From CALIZF01 sp046292445 (GTDB lineage: Bacteria > Pseudomonadota > Alphaproteobacteria > Rhodobacterales > Rhodobacteraceae): a stretch of DNA of 64,000 nucleotides. The notes under the pieces were generated by a model, which worked only from the letters and a program-made list of their open reading frames with translations, was not told where the DNA came from and did no database searches. The stretch's first letter is position 1. Every line of letters starts with the position of its first letter. This document shows, in pieces, positions 1 to 8,369 of this stretch. The position numbers and the translations under genes were made by a program. The DNA is taken from NCBI GenBank assembly GCA_046292445.1, contig JBKBQT010000001.1, positions 186,001 through 250,000 on the forward strand. Direction: 5' to 3'.

Positions 1-325
1 CAGGCGGTTCGAAAGCTATCGCAAGAGCGTCGATTTCATCCAGAAATACATCTTCCCGGGCGGCATGCTCCCGTCCCCGTCCGTCCTGCGGCGCGAGGTG
101 GAGCGGGCGGGGCTGCGGCTGATGGGGTCGGTCGAGTTCGGCGAAAGCTACAGCCAGACGCTCCGCCGCTGGCACGATGCGTTCAACGCCCGCTGGGACG
201 ATGTTGCCCGCATGGGGTTCGACGACCGGTTCCGGCGGATGTGGAATTATTACCTCGCCTCCTGCGCCGGCGCGTTCCGCTTCGGCATCTGCGATGTCAC
301 GCAGATCACCGTGACAAGGCCCTGA
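1..325 (+). CDS. Cyclopropane-fatty-acyl-phospholipid synthase family methyltransferase, C-terminal fragment
   Basis: The gene enters from the left edge; only about the last 107 residues are present, reading in frame from base 2 to the TGA at 323-325. The fragment contains the FIQKYIFPGG-LPS stretch and the aromatic C-terminal segment (RMWNYYLASCAGAFR) typical of SAM-dependent cyclopropane-fatty-acid synthases and their close relatives, which modify unsaturated acyl chains of membrane phospholipids. The SAM-binding half lies outside the window, so activity cannot be judged. The downstream trgA begins 4 nt after the stop, so the genes may be co-transcribed. A related lipid methyltransferase of the same superfamily is the main alternative. 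Confidence 0.8.
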   Translation, partial: RRFESYRKSVDFIQKYIFPGGMLPSPSVLRREVERAGLRLMGSVEFGESYSQTLRRWHDAFNARWDDVARMGFDDRFRRMWNYYLASCAGAFRFGICDVTQITVTRP

Positions 326-329
326 CGCG

Positions 330-797
330 ATGATGCCGACCGCCGCCAAGCTCGTCGCTGCGATCGCCTTCGCCGCGGTGGGGTTCCTTGCGGCCGAGGC
401 CTACAAGCCCGGGCTGACGCCGGACACGCAATGGGGCCTGTTCTCGATCATCTGCGCGGGCATCGGCCTTGTCTGCGGCTGGATGATCTCGGGCTCGCGC
501 CGCAAGCCCGGCGTGATCGGGGCGGGCGGCACGGGGATGCGCACAGCGGTGACGATCGCGTTCTGGGTGCTGCTCCTGTTTTCGGTGCGCGACATGGTCC
601 TGCGGTCGATGAAGCGGCAGTATGACGGCGTGTTCGATGCGGTCGAGGGCACGTTCGACATCATGCTGAAATACGGCGAGGCGGTCTGGCGCAGCTTCGG
701 CACCGGCGATCTGCGCTTCGAGCCGCTGGCGGTTCTGCTGGTCGGCGGGTTTCTGGCCGGTGTGCTGACCGAATGGGCCGGACGGCGGTGGAACTAG
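330..797 (+). CDS. trgA: TrgA family membrane protein (tellurite-resistance-associated)
   Basis: A 155-residue integral membrane protein with four hydrophobic segments (roughly residues 5-25, 36-54, 70-88 and 131-148) and no recognisable catalytic motif. The family takes its name from the trgAB locus that contributes to high-level tellurite resistance in Rhodobacter sphaeroides. The assignment rests on size, topology and the diagnostic order trgA, trgB, cysK seen here. The start is one of two adjacent ATGs, 330 or 333; an AAGG lies upstream at long spacing. The biochemical role of TrgA is not known. It is probably co-transcribed with trgB, whose ATG follows 4 nt after the stop. Confidence 0.8.
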   Translation: MMPTAAKLVAAIAFAAVGFLAAEAYKPGLTPDTQWGLFSIICAGIGLVCGWMISGSRRKPGVIGAGGTGMRTAVTIAFWVLLLFSVRDMVLRSMKRQYDGVFDAVEGTFDIMLKYGEAVWRSFGTGDLRFEPLAVLLVGGFLAGVLTEWAGRRWN

Positions 798-801
798 CGG
801 C

Positions 802-1911
802 ATGGCGGATGTGTTCGCTTACGGCACCTTGTGCCATGCGCCGCTGCGCGCCGCCGTGCTGGGGCGCGAGGTGGCCGGGGCGCCGGCAAGGCTGGCGGGC
901 CATGCCGTCCGCTGGGCCGAGGGCGAGGCTTTCGCGCTGATCCGCCCCGAGGCGGGGGCGGTCGCCGAGGGGATCGTGCTGCGGGGCCTGTCGGCCGACG
1001 ATGTGGCGCGGCTCGACTGGTATGAGGGCGGGTTTGCTCGCAGCCGCGCGGCGCTGTCCCTCATGGACGGGGCCGGGACGGCGGAGGTCTATCTGCCTGA
1101 CCCCGGCCGCTGGACAGCCGGCGCGCCCTGGTCGCTCGCCGACTGGATCGCGCGTCATGGCGCGGTCGTGGTGGCGACGGCGCCGGATGTGATGCGCCAG
1201 ATGGGCCTGCGCCCGGCGGCGGCAGTGTGGCAACGCTATCCGCAGATGCTCGTGCGCGGCGCGGCGCGGCTGCGCGCGGCCGTGCCGCGCCCGGCGACGC
1301 TCGGGTTCCGGCCGGCGGCGGATGACGTGGCGCTGCTCGACTGGCAGGAGCCCTATGCCGATTTCTTCGCCGTCGAATCGGTGACGCTGCGCCACCGCCG
1401 TTTCGACGGTGCGATGGGCGATCCGATCCGGCGCGCAGTGTTCGTGTCGGCCGATGCGGTCACGGTGCTGCCCTATGACCCGGCGCGCGATGCCGTGATG
1501 GTGATCGAGCAGTTCCGCGCCGCACCCTATGTGCGCGGCGATGCCAACCCCTGGCTCATCGAGGCGATTGCGGGGCGCATCGACGCCTTCGAGACGGCCG
1601 AGGATGCCGCCCGCCGCGAGGCGCTGGAAGAGGCGGGCATCGCGCTGGGCGCGCTGCATCCGGTTGCCGAATACTACCCCTCGCCGGGGGCCAAGACCGA
1701 ATATCTGTGGTCCTATGTCGGCATCGCCGACCTTCCCGCCGCCGCCGCAGGCCTCGGCGGCGTCGAGGGCGAGGGCGAGGATATCCGCGCGCATGTCCTG
1801 CCCTTTGACGCCTTCATGGCGCTGGTGGACGGGGGCGAGGCGGTGAACGGGCCCCTGGTTCTGACCGCGCTCTGGCTCGCGCGGCACCGAGACCGTCTGC
1901 GCGCCGGATGA
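802..1911 (+). CDS. trgB: TrgB: gamma-glutamylcyclotransferase-like domain fused to a Nudix hydrolase
   Basis: A 369-residue two-domain protein. The N-terminal part (about residues 1-110) opens with FAYGTL, the glycine-rich signature of the AIG2/gamma-glutamylcyclotransferase fold. The C-terminal part (about 180-360) is a Nudix hydrolase of the ADP-ribose pyrophosphatase type: a complete Nudix box starts near residue 258 (GRIDAFE) and ends REALEEAGI near 280, so all metal-binding glutamates are present. Nudix enzymes of this type cleave nucleoside-diphosphate sugars such as ADP-ribose. In R. sphaeroides trgB is paired with trgA in tellurite resistance; how either domain helps is not established. 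No break or frameshift is visible between the domains, so the fusion appears genuine. Confidence 0.82.
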   Translation: MADVFAYGTLCHAPLRAAVLGREVAGAPARLAGHAVRWAEGEAFALIRPEAGAVAEGIVLRGLSADDVARLDWYEGGFARSRAALSLMDGAGTAEVYLPDPGRWTAGAPWSLADWIARHGAVVVATAPDVMRQMGLRPAAAVWQRYPQMLVRGAARLRAAVPRPATLGFRPAADDVALLDWQEPYADFFAVESVTLRHRRFDGAMGDPIRRAVFVSADAVTVLPYDPARDAVMVIEQFRAAPYVRGDANPWLIEAIAGRIDAFETAEDAARREALEEAGIALGALHPVAEYYPSPGAKTEYLWSYVGIADLPAAAAGLGGVEGEGEDIRAHVLPFDAFMALVDGGEAVNGPLVLTALWLARHRDRLRAG

Positions 1912-1994
1912 CGCCCTGCGGGCGGACCCCGAGCCGCCTTGTCATCCCCGCCCCGGCTCAGTAAGTCTGGGCGCCATTCGACCGGAGGCATCCC

Positions 1995-3026
1995 ATGCGG
2001 ATCTGCGCCGACCTCGCCGAGGCCATCGGCAACACCCCCCTGATCCGGCTGCGCCGCGCGTCCGAAGTCACGGGTTGCACGATCCTCGGCAAGGCCGAGT
2101 TCATGAACCCCGGCCAGTCCGTCAAGGACCGCGCCGCGCTCTATATCATCCGCGATGCGGTCGCGCGGGGCCTGTTGCGCCCGGGCGGGACGATCGTCGA
2201 GGGCACGGCGGGCAATACCGGGATCGGCCTCGCGCTCGTTGGCGCGTCGATGGGCTTTCGCACCGTGATCGTCATCCCCGAGACGCAGAGCCAGGAAAAG
2301 AAGGACATGCTGCGCCTTGCCGGGGCCGATCTCGTGCAGGTGCCGGCGGCGCCCTATTCCAACCCCAACAACTATGTGCGCTATTCCGGGCGGCTCGCCG
2401 CCGCGCTGGCGCAGAGCGAACCCAACGGCGCGATCTGGGCCAACCAGTTCGACAACACCGCCAACCGGCAGGCCCATGTCGAGACGACGGGGCCCGAGAT
2501 CTGGGACCAGACCGGGGGCCGGGTGGACGGGTTCATCTGTGCGGTCGGGTCGGGCGGCACGCTCGCCGGGGTGGCCCGGGCGCTGCAGCCGCGCGGGGTG
2601 AAGATCGGGCTGGCCGATCCCGACGGGGCGGCGCTGCACAGTTTCTACACCACCGGCAGGCTGGCCTCGGAAGGCTCCTCGATCACCGAGGGCATCGGGC
2701 AGGGCCGCATCACCGCCAATCTCGAGGGGCTGCATCCCGATTTCAGCTATCGCATCCCCGATGCCGAGGCGTTGCCGATCGTGTTCGACCTGATGGCCGA
2801 GGAGGGGCTTTGCCTTGGCGGATCGTCCGGGATCAACGTCGCGGGGGCGATGCGCATGGCGCGCGACCTCGGCCCCGGCCATACCATCGTGACGATCCTG
2901 TGCGATTACGGCACGCGGTATCAGTCCAAGCTGTTCAACCCCGAATTCCTCCGGGGCAAGGGCCTGCCGGTGCCCGCGTGGCTCGATGCCGCGCCGCGTG
3001 CGCTGCCGCCGGTGTTCGAGGGCTGA
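1995..3026 (+). CDS. cysK: Cysteine synthase A (O-acetylserine sulfhydrylase)
   Basis: A 343-residue PLP enzyme that makes cysteine from O-acetylserine and sulfide. The fold-type II signatures are clear: IGNTPLIRLRR near the N-terminus, the PLP lysine in GQSVKDRAA (Lys44), and the phosphate-binding loop GTAGNTGIG. The start ATG is preceded by GGAGG six bases upstream. It is about 30 residues longer than many CysK proteins, with the extra length at the C-terminus. It follows trgB after an 83-nt gap and overlaps the next gene by one base (TGATG). Cysteine/sulfide metabolism next to trgAB fits a thiol-linked tellurite-oxyanion response. Cystathionine beta-synthase is less likely because no extra domain is present. 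Confidence 0.88.
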   Translation: MRICADLAEAIGNTPLIRLRRASEVTGCTILGKAEFMNPGQSVKDRAALYIIRDAVARGLLRPGGTIVEGTAGNTGIGLALVGASMGFRTVIVIPETQSQEKKDMLRLAGADLVQVPAAPYSNPNNYVRYSGRLAAALAQSEPNGAIWANQFDNTANRQAHVETTGPEIWDQTGGRVDGFICAVGSGGTLAGVARALQPRGVKIGLADPDGAALHSFYTTGRLASEGSSITEGIGQGRITANLEGLHPDFSYRIPDAEALPIVFDLMAEEGLCLGGSSGINVAGAMRMARDLGPGHTIVTILCDYGTRYQSKLFNPEFLRGKGLPVPAWLDAAPRALPPVFEG

Positions 3027-5521
3027 TGGCCCGCCTTGTCGTCGTTCTCGTCGCCCTGTGGCTCGGGGCGCCGCCTGCCGCGGCGCAGGTCGCCTGGTGG
3101 CTTGGCGGCACAACGGGCGGAACCGCGCAGCCGCCGGCGGCGCCCGAGGCTCCGATCGTCCAGCCGCCCGACTACGAGGCATGGGCGCGCTTTGCCGCCG
3201 AGGCCGAGGCGGCGACGGAAGATCCGCGCACGACGAGCCTCGCCTTTGACCAGCTTCGCGTGCAGCTCGTCGAATGGCGCGAGCGGTTCCAGGCCGCGCA
3301 GAGCACCAACCGCACCCGGATCGAGACGCTGCGCGGGCAGATCGCCGCGCTCGGACCCGCGCCGGCCGAAGGGGCGAGCGAGGCGCCGGAACTTGCGGCG
3401 CGGCGGGCGGAACTGTCGGAGCAGCTCGCCCGCCTCGAGGCGCCGGGGATCGCCGCGGACGAGGCCTATCGCCGCGCCGACGGGCTGATCCGCGAGATCG
3501 ACGGCATCCTGCGCGACCGGCAGGCGGACGAGCTGTTGCGGCTCTGGCCCTCGCCGGTCAATCCGACCAACTGGCCGGCCGGGATCGGCGCGCTGACCGA
3601 GACCGCATCCGCCATCGCTGCCGAGGTGGCGACGGCGGTCAACGCCCCGGCGCGGCGGGCCGAGTTCCGACAGAACCTGCCGCTGATCCTGCTCTATCTC
3701 GCCTTCGCGGGGGTGCTGATCCTGCGCGGGCGGCGCTGGATGGAGGCGCTGACCGACCGGCTGGAGCGCGACGCCTCGGACCGCGGCCGGGCGGTCTGGT
3801 CGCTCCTTGTCTCGCTCGGGCAGATCATCCTGCCCGCGCTCGGCGTGCTCGCGCTGGCAGAGGCGATCCGGGCCTCGGGCATGGTCGGGTTGGTCGGCAA
3901 TGCCGTGGTGTCGGTGCTGCCGACGGTCGGGCTGACGATCTTTGCCGCCATCTGGCTGGGCGCGCGCATTTTTCCCAAGGCGGACGATCCGGGCGCGATG
4001 CTGCAACTGCCGCCCGAGCGTCGGGCGGAAGGGCGCATCCACACCGCATCCTTCGGCATCCTGCTGGCGGCCGACATCCTGCGCGGCGCGATTCTCGAAT
4101 CGGGGCGGTCCGAGGCGGCGACAGCCGTCCTGACCTTCCCGATCCTCGTGCTCGCGGGCCTTCTGTTGCTGCGGATCGGCCAGCTTCTGCGGCTGCATGT
4201 CGCCGCAGATACCGCGTCGGGCGAGGGTGTGAGCCCGCGCAACCGGCTCATCGGCCTGTTCGGCCAGGCAGCCATGGTGATCGGTGTTGCGGGGCCGGGG
4301 CTGGCTGCGATCGGCTATGTCTCGGCGGCGACGGCGGTGGTCTATCCGGCCACGCTATCCCTCGCGCTGATGGCGCTGGTGTCGGTCGTGCAGCGCCTGA
4401 TCGGCGATCTTTACGCGCTGCTGATCGGGGCCGGCGACGACAAGGCGCGCGATTCGCTCATCCCCGTGCTGATCGGCCTTGTCCTGACGCTGGCGACGGT
4501 GCCGGTCCTGGCGCTCATCTGGGGCGCCCGGGTGGCCGACCTGACCGAGATCTGGAACCGCTTCCGCGAGGGCTTTGCGCTCGGCGAGACGCGTATCGCA
4601 CCGGCCGATTTCGTCTGGTTCGCGCTGGTCTTCGGCGTCGGCTACGGCCTGACGCGGCTGGTGCAGGGCGCGCTCAAGACCGCGGTGTTGCCCAAGACAT
4701 CGCTCGACACCGGCGGGCAGAACGCGATCGTCGCGGGCACCGGTTATGTCGGCATCTTCGTCGCGGCGCTCATCGCCATCACCGCCGCCGGCATCGATCT
4801 GAGCGCCTTTGCCATCGTCGCCGGGGCGCTGTCGGTCGGCATCGGCTTTGGCCTGCAGAACATCGTGTCGAACTTTGTCAGCGGCATCATCCTGCTGGTC
4901 GAGCGCCCGGTGTCCGAGGGCGACTGGATCGAGGTCGGCGGGGTGCAGGGCGTGGTGCGGGCGATCAGCGTGCGGTCCACCCGCATCCAGACCTTCGACC
5001 GCACCGACGTGATCGTGCCCAATACCGACCTGATCGCGGGGCGGGTGACCAACTGGACGCGGTTCAACCTCACGGGCCGTGTCATCATCCCGGTCGGCGT
5101 CGCCTATGGCACCGATACCCGCAAGGTCGACCGCATCCTGCGCGAGATCGCCGAGGCGCAGCCGCTCGCGGTCCTCTCGCCGCCGCCGCTGGTGCTGTTC
5201 ACCGGGTTCGGGGCGGATTCGCTCAACTTCGAGATGCGGATCATCCTGCGGGACGTGAACTTCTCGCTCTCTGTGCGGTCCGAGGTGAACCACCAGATCG
5301 CCCGCCGCTTTGCCGAAGAGGGGATCGAGATCCCCTTTGCGCAGCGCGACCTCAACATCCGCAACCTTCCCGCCGTGGCCGCTGCCTTCCGCGGCGAGAC
5401 GCCGCCCGAACCGGGCCGGCCGCTGCCCGAACCCGAGCACAAGGGGCCGGCGCAACTGCGCGCCGACGAGACGACGGCCGAGGATCGCGAGGCCGGGCCC
5501 GACGACCGCGCGGTGGAGTGA
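3026..5521 (+). CDS. Large mechanosensitive ion channel (DUF3772/MscS family)
   Basis: An 831-residue protein whose ATG overlaps the cysK stop. A signal peptide (MARLVVVLVALWLGAPPAAA) leads into an Ala/Glu-rich periplasmic region with coiled-coil character (about residues 50-180), typical of DUF3772-type channels, then roughly ten membrane segments. The MscS core is near residues 600-700, with the pore-helix sequence VGIGFGLQNIVSNFVSGIIL and the beta-domain motif VERPVSEGDWIEVGGVQG. Such channels open under membrane tension and release solutes at hypo-osmotic shock. The last 40 residues are a charged Pro/Glu-rich tail. Many upstream in-frame codons exist, but the signal peptide and the overlap fix the start. 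Confidence 0.88.
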   Translation: MARLVVVLVALWLGAPPAAAQVAWWLGGTTGGTAQPPAAPEAPIVQPPDYEAWARFAAEAEAATEDPRTTSLAFDQLRVQLVEWRERFQAAQSTNRTRIETLRGQIAALGPAPAEGASEAPELAARRAELSEQLARLEAPGIAADEAYRRADGLIREIDGILRDRQADELLRLWPSPVNPTNWPAGIGALTETASAIAAEVATAVNAPARRAEFRQNLPLILLYLAFAGVLILRGRRWMEALTDRLERDASDRGRAVWSLLVSLGQIILPALGVLALAEAIRASGMVGLVGNAVVSVLPTVGLTIFAAIWLGARIFPKADDPGAMLQLPPERRAEGRIHTASFGILLAADILRGAILESGRSEAATAVLTFPILVLAGLLLLRIGQLLRLHVAADTASGEGVSPRNRLIGLFGQAAMVIGVAGPGLAAIGYVSAATAVVYPATLSLALMALVSVVQRLIGDLYALLIGAGDDKARDSLIPVLIGLVLTLATVPVLALIWGARVADLTEIWNRFREGFALGETRIAPADFVWFALVFGVGYGLTRLVQGALKTAVLPKTSLDTGGQNAIVAGTGYVGIFVAALIAITAAGIDLSAFAIVAGALSVGIGFGLQNIVSNFVSGIILLVERPVSEGDWIEVGGVQGVVRAISVRSTRIQTFDRTDVIVPNTDLIAGRVTNWTRFNLTGRVIIPVGVAYGTDTRKVDRILREIAEAQPLAVLSPPPLVLFTGFGADSLNFEMRIILRDVNFSLSVRSEVNHQIARRFAEEGIEIPFAQRDLNIRNLPAVAAAFRGETPPEPGRPLPEPEHKGPAQLRADETTAEDREAGPDDRAVE

Positions 5522-5524
5522 CCG

Positions 5525-6244
5525 ATGACCGACCTTCTGTTCCGCGCCGATCCCTATCTGGTCCATGCCGACGCCCGCGTGATCGGCCATACCGGCGAGG
5601 GGGGCATCGTGCTCGACCGCACGGTGTTCTACCCGGTCGGGGGCGGCCAGCCGGGCGATGCCGGCTGGCTCGACTGGGATGGCGGGCGGGTGCCGGTGGC
5701 GACGGCGGTGCGGACCGAGGGCGGGGGCGTCGCTCTCGTCCCGGCCGAACCGGTGGTCATGCCGCCGGTCGGGGCCGCGGTGTTCCAGCGGCTCGACTGG
5801 GACCTGCGCTATCGGCACATGCGCGTGCATACCGCGCTGCACCTTCTGTCGGTGGTGATCCCGCTGCCGGTGACGGGGGGGCAGATCGGCGCCGGGCGCG
5901 GGCGGCTCGACTTCGACATGCCCGAGGCGCCGGCCGACGTCGCGGCGCTGGACGAGGCGCTCAATGCCCTGATCGAGCGCGACATGGCCGTGACCGAGGC
6001 CTGGATCACCGACGCCGAACTTGCCGCCAATCCGGGCCTGGTCAAGACGATGTCGGTCAAGCCGCCGGTGGGTCAGGGCCGCGTCCGGCTGGTGCGCATC
6101 GGCGACGAGGCGGGGCAGGTTGACCTGCAACCCTGCGGCGGCACGCATGTCGCGCGCACCGCCGAGATCGGCCGGGTCGTCATCGGGCGGATCGAGAAGA
6201 AGGGCCGGATGAACCGCCGCGTGCCGATCACACTCGAGTCGTAG
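5525..6244 (+). CDS. AlaX-type alanyl-tRNA editing protein
   Basis: A 239-residue free-standing editing domain related to the second half of alanyl-tRNA synthetase. It hydrolyses mischarged Ser- or Gly-tRNA(Ala) in the cytoplasm. The zinc site is visible as HTALH (about residues 103-107) and CGGTH (about 203-207), and the N-terminal FYPVGGGQPGD motif is intact. The ATG is preceded by a GGAG about eight bases upstream and lies 3 nt after the channel gene's stop. The 3' end overlaps the convergent permease gene by 17 nt. Confidence 0.88.
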   Translation: MTDLLFRADPYLVHADARVIGHTGEGGIVLDRTVFYPVGGGQPGDAGWLDWDGGRVPVATAVRTEGGGVALVPAEPVVMPPVGAAVFQRLDWDLRYRHMRVHTALHLLSVVIPLPVTGGQIGAGRGRLDFDMPEAPADVAALDEALNALIERDMAVTEAWITDAELAANPGLVKTMSVKPPVGQGRVRLVRIGDEAGQVDLQPCGGTHVARTAEIGRVVIGRIEKKGRMNRRVPITLES

Positions 6245-7349
6245 CCGGCGCCTCCAGTTGCAACTCGTCGTCGGGCAGACCCTCGCGCGACAGGATCACC
6301 GCGACGGGGCGCAGGGCGGGGATATGCGATGACACGATCATCACCGCGACCATGATCGGCACCGCCAGAAACATCCCCGCCACGCCCCAGACCGCCGCCC
6401 AGAACGCCAGCGAGATGATGATGCCGAGCGACGAGAGCCGCAGCGCCCGGCCGAGCAGCAGCGGGTCGATGATCTGCCCCACCACGAACTGCACCAGTGT
6501 CAGCGCCCCGAGCACCACCAGCGCCAGCCAGGGATCGCCGAGCTGCATGAACGCCACGAGGCCGCCGATTGCCGTGGCCGCGATCGATCCGACATTGGGG
6601 ATGTAGTTGAGGATGAACGTGAGGATCCCGAGCGGCACCGCCAGTTCCAGCCCGAAGGCCCGGGCGACCGCCCAGGCGAGAAAGCCGGTCACCACGCTCA
6701 CCAGCGTCTTGACCAGCAGGTAGCGGTTGATGCGGTGGATGATCGACCCGACGATCCGCTCGGCGCGCTCGGCCCTCGCCTTGTCGCCGAACAGGCTCTG
6801 GAGTTTGGTGGCGAACCAGACCCGTTCGGCGAAGAGGAACCCGACGAAAAGCGTGATGAGGATCGCCGCCGACACGACCTGCCCGGCCTGGCCGGCGGCG
6901 CCGCGCAGATAGGGCGCCAGTTCGAACTGCCGCACCATGCCGCGCGCGGCCTCCTGCGCCTCGGGGCCGAAGAGGCCGGCAAGGTCGATCAGCGCCCGCT
7001 GAGCCTGGTCGGCATAACCGATCACGGAAACCACCACTGCATTGGCCTGCGACACGACCACCGCCGACAGCACGAAGAGCGCCGCCGCGATCATCGTGAA
7101 GGCGACGAAGGCCGCGAGCGACATCGGGATGCGGAACCGGCCGAAGCGCACGCCGGCGACCCAGTTGATCGCATCGACCGTCAGGCTGAACAGGATGATC
7201 GCGATCACGAGCGAGATCAGGATGAACTGCGCCTGCACGAGCATGAACAGCACCACGCCAAGCGCGATGACACCGAGGAACCACGTCTGCGCGGCACCCC
7301 TTCGCACGGCCTGCACGGCCGACTGCTCCCGATCCGCCCCGTCAGCCAC
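6228..7349 (-). CDS. AI-2E/PerM family transporter
   Basis: A 373-residue membrane protein with about seven or eight hydrophobic segments. The C-terminal part carries the family signatures NYIPNVGSIAA and QIIDPLLLGRALRLSS. The superfamily exports or exchanges small solutes; members include autoinducer-2 exporters and Na+/H+ antiporters, so the substrate cannot be assigned. The first 15 or so residues are hydrophilic. The gene stands alone on this strand, with the MerR gene ending beyond its start. Its 3' end overlaps alaX by 17 nt in convergent orientation, so there is no room for a conventional terminator between them. Confidence 0.82.
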   Translation of the reverse strand: MADGADREQSAVQAVRRGAAQTWFLGVIALGVVLFMLVQAQFILISLVIAIILFSLTVDAINWVAGVRFGRFRIPMSLAAFVAFTMIAAALFVLSAVVVSQANAVVVSVIGYADQAQRALIDLAGLFGPEAQEAARGMVRQFELAPYLRGAAGQAGQVVSAAILITLFVGFLFAERVWFATKLQSLFGDKARAERAERIVGSIIHRINRYLLVKTLVSVVTGFLAWAVARAFGLELAVPLGILTFILNYIPNVGSIAATAIGGLVAFMQLGDPWLALVVLGALTLVQFVVGQIIDPLLLGRALRLSSLGIIISLAFWAAVWGVAGMFLAVPIMVAVMIVSSHIPALRPVAVILSREGLPDDELQLEAPATTRV

Positions 7350-7406
7350 GCCGCACCGCCCTGCCCAAGTGATCGCGGCGGAAGGTAGGCGATGCGGCCC
7401 TCCGCA

Positions 7407-7793
7407 TCAACCCGGACCGGCCGCATCGCGCCGCGCTGCGGCAACCTGATCGCGCAGGTTCTGCAGATCGTCGATCGCCGCCTGAAGGTCGGCCTTCTGC
7501 GCGGCGAGCGCGACAAGCTGCCGGTCGGCGAGGGCGATCCAGGCTGCCATCTGCGCGTCGGTCCCCTGTTTCTGGTAAATCTCGAGCCACTGCCGGATTT
7601 CCTCGAGGCTGAAGCCGAACCGCCGCCCCCGCAGGATCAGCGTCATCCGCGCGATCTCGCGCGGGCCGTAGAACCGCGAGCGGCCTTCCTTTTCGGGGCG
7701 CAACAGCTCGATATACTCGTAATAGCGCAGCGTGCGCGGCGTGACGTCGAACCTTGCGCACATCTCCTTGAAGCTCAGCCGCGTGTCGCTCAT
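7407..7793 (-). CDS. MerR family transcriptional regulator
   Basis: A 128-residue regulator. An N-terminal winged helix-turn-helix (LSFKEMCARFDVTPRTLRYY) and the following YGPREIARMTLI helix are characteristic of MerR proteins; the second half is the dimerising coiled coil (about residues 80-125). No cysteine cluster for metals is present, so a metal sensor is unlikely; short MerR proteins of this type often sit beside fatty-acid and acyl-CoA genes. The ATG at 7793 was chosen because it gives the canonical N-terminus. It is divergent from a thioesterase across a 126-bp gap, which makes that gene a plausible target. Confidence 0.82.
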   Translation of the reverse strand: MSDTRLSFKEMCARFDVTPRTLRYYEYIELLRPEKEGRSRFYGPREIARMTLILRGRRFGFSLEEIRQWLEIYQKQGTDAQMAAWIALADRQLVALAAQKADLQAAIDDLQNLRDQVAAARRDAAGPG

Positions 7794-7919
7794 CCCGAGC
7801 CCCTCAGCACCACTGACCGAAAGGTAAGCCGCGGGGCGGCCGCGGGCAACGCCCAGGTGTATTTCCGGCTTGCGGGGCGCGCGGGGCTGGCCCATCAAGG
7901 ATGCGCAAGGGGGTGCGCC

Positions 7920-8369
7920 ATGACCGATACCAAGGCGAGGATCGCGCGGCAGTTCGTCGAATCGATCCCGCATTCCAGGGCGCTCGGCATGCGGATGGAC
8001 GAGATCGGCGATGGGCGCTGTGTGCTGTCGATGGCCTATGACCCGCGCTTTGTCGGCGATCCGGCGACGGGCGTGCTGCACGGCGGGGTTGTGTTCGCGC
8101 TGCTCGACACTGCGGCCGGCGCGTCGGTGATGCTGCATCCGGCCGCCCCGCCCGGCACCGCGACGCTCGATCTGCGCGTGGACTACATGCGCCCGGCGAC
8201 TCCCGGCCAGCGCATCACGGCCGAGGCGGTGTGCTACAACGTCACACGCTCGGTCGCCTTCGTGCGCGCCACCGCCACCGACGAGGATGCGGGCCGGCCG
8301 GTGGCGACCGCCTCGGGCGCCTTCACGGTCGAATCGGCGCGCGGCCCCGAACGGGCGGCCAAACGGTGA
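7920..8369 (+). CDS. PaaI-family hotdog thioesterase (first of a tandem pair)
   Basis: A 149-residue hotdog-fold protein. The signature GVLHGGVVFALLDTAAG (about residues 54-70) carries the HGG loop and catalytic-helix acidic residue of PaaI-type acyl-CoA thioesterases, and the later LDLRVDYMRPA segment is also typical. These enzymes hydrolyse aryl- or acyl-CoA esters. It is followed immediately by a second hotdog gene with a GTGA overlap, so the two are translated together. A divergent MerR gene may control them. The substrate is unknown. Confidence 0.82.
   Translation: MTDTKARIARQFVESIPHSRALGMRMDEIGDGRCVLSMAYDPRFVGDPATGVLHGGVVFALLDTAAGASVMLHPAAPPGTATLDLRVDYMRPATPGQRITAEAVCYNVTRSVAFVRATATDEDAGRPVATASGAFTVESARGPERAAKR

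Noticed and set aside
3274..6123. Open + frame of about 950 codons across the channel and alaX genes
   Set aside because: It crosses two well-supported genes in another frame and encodes Arg/Gly/Ala-rich low-complexity sequence, typical of a GC-driven shadow.
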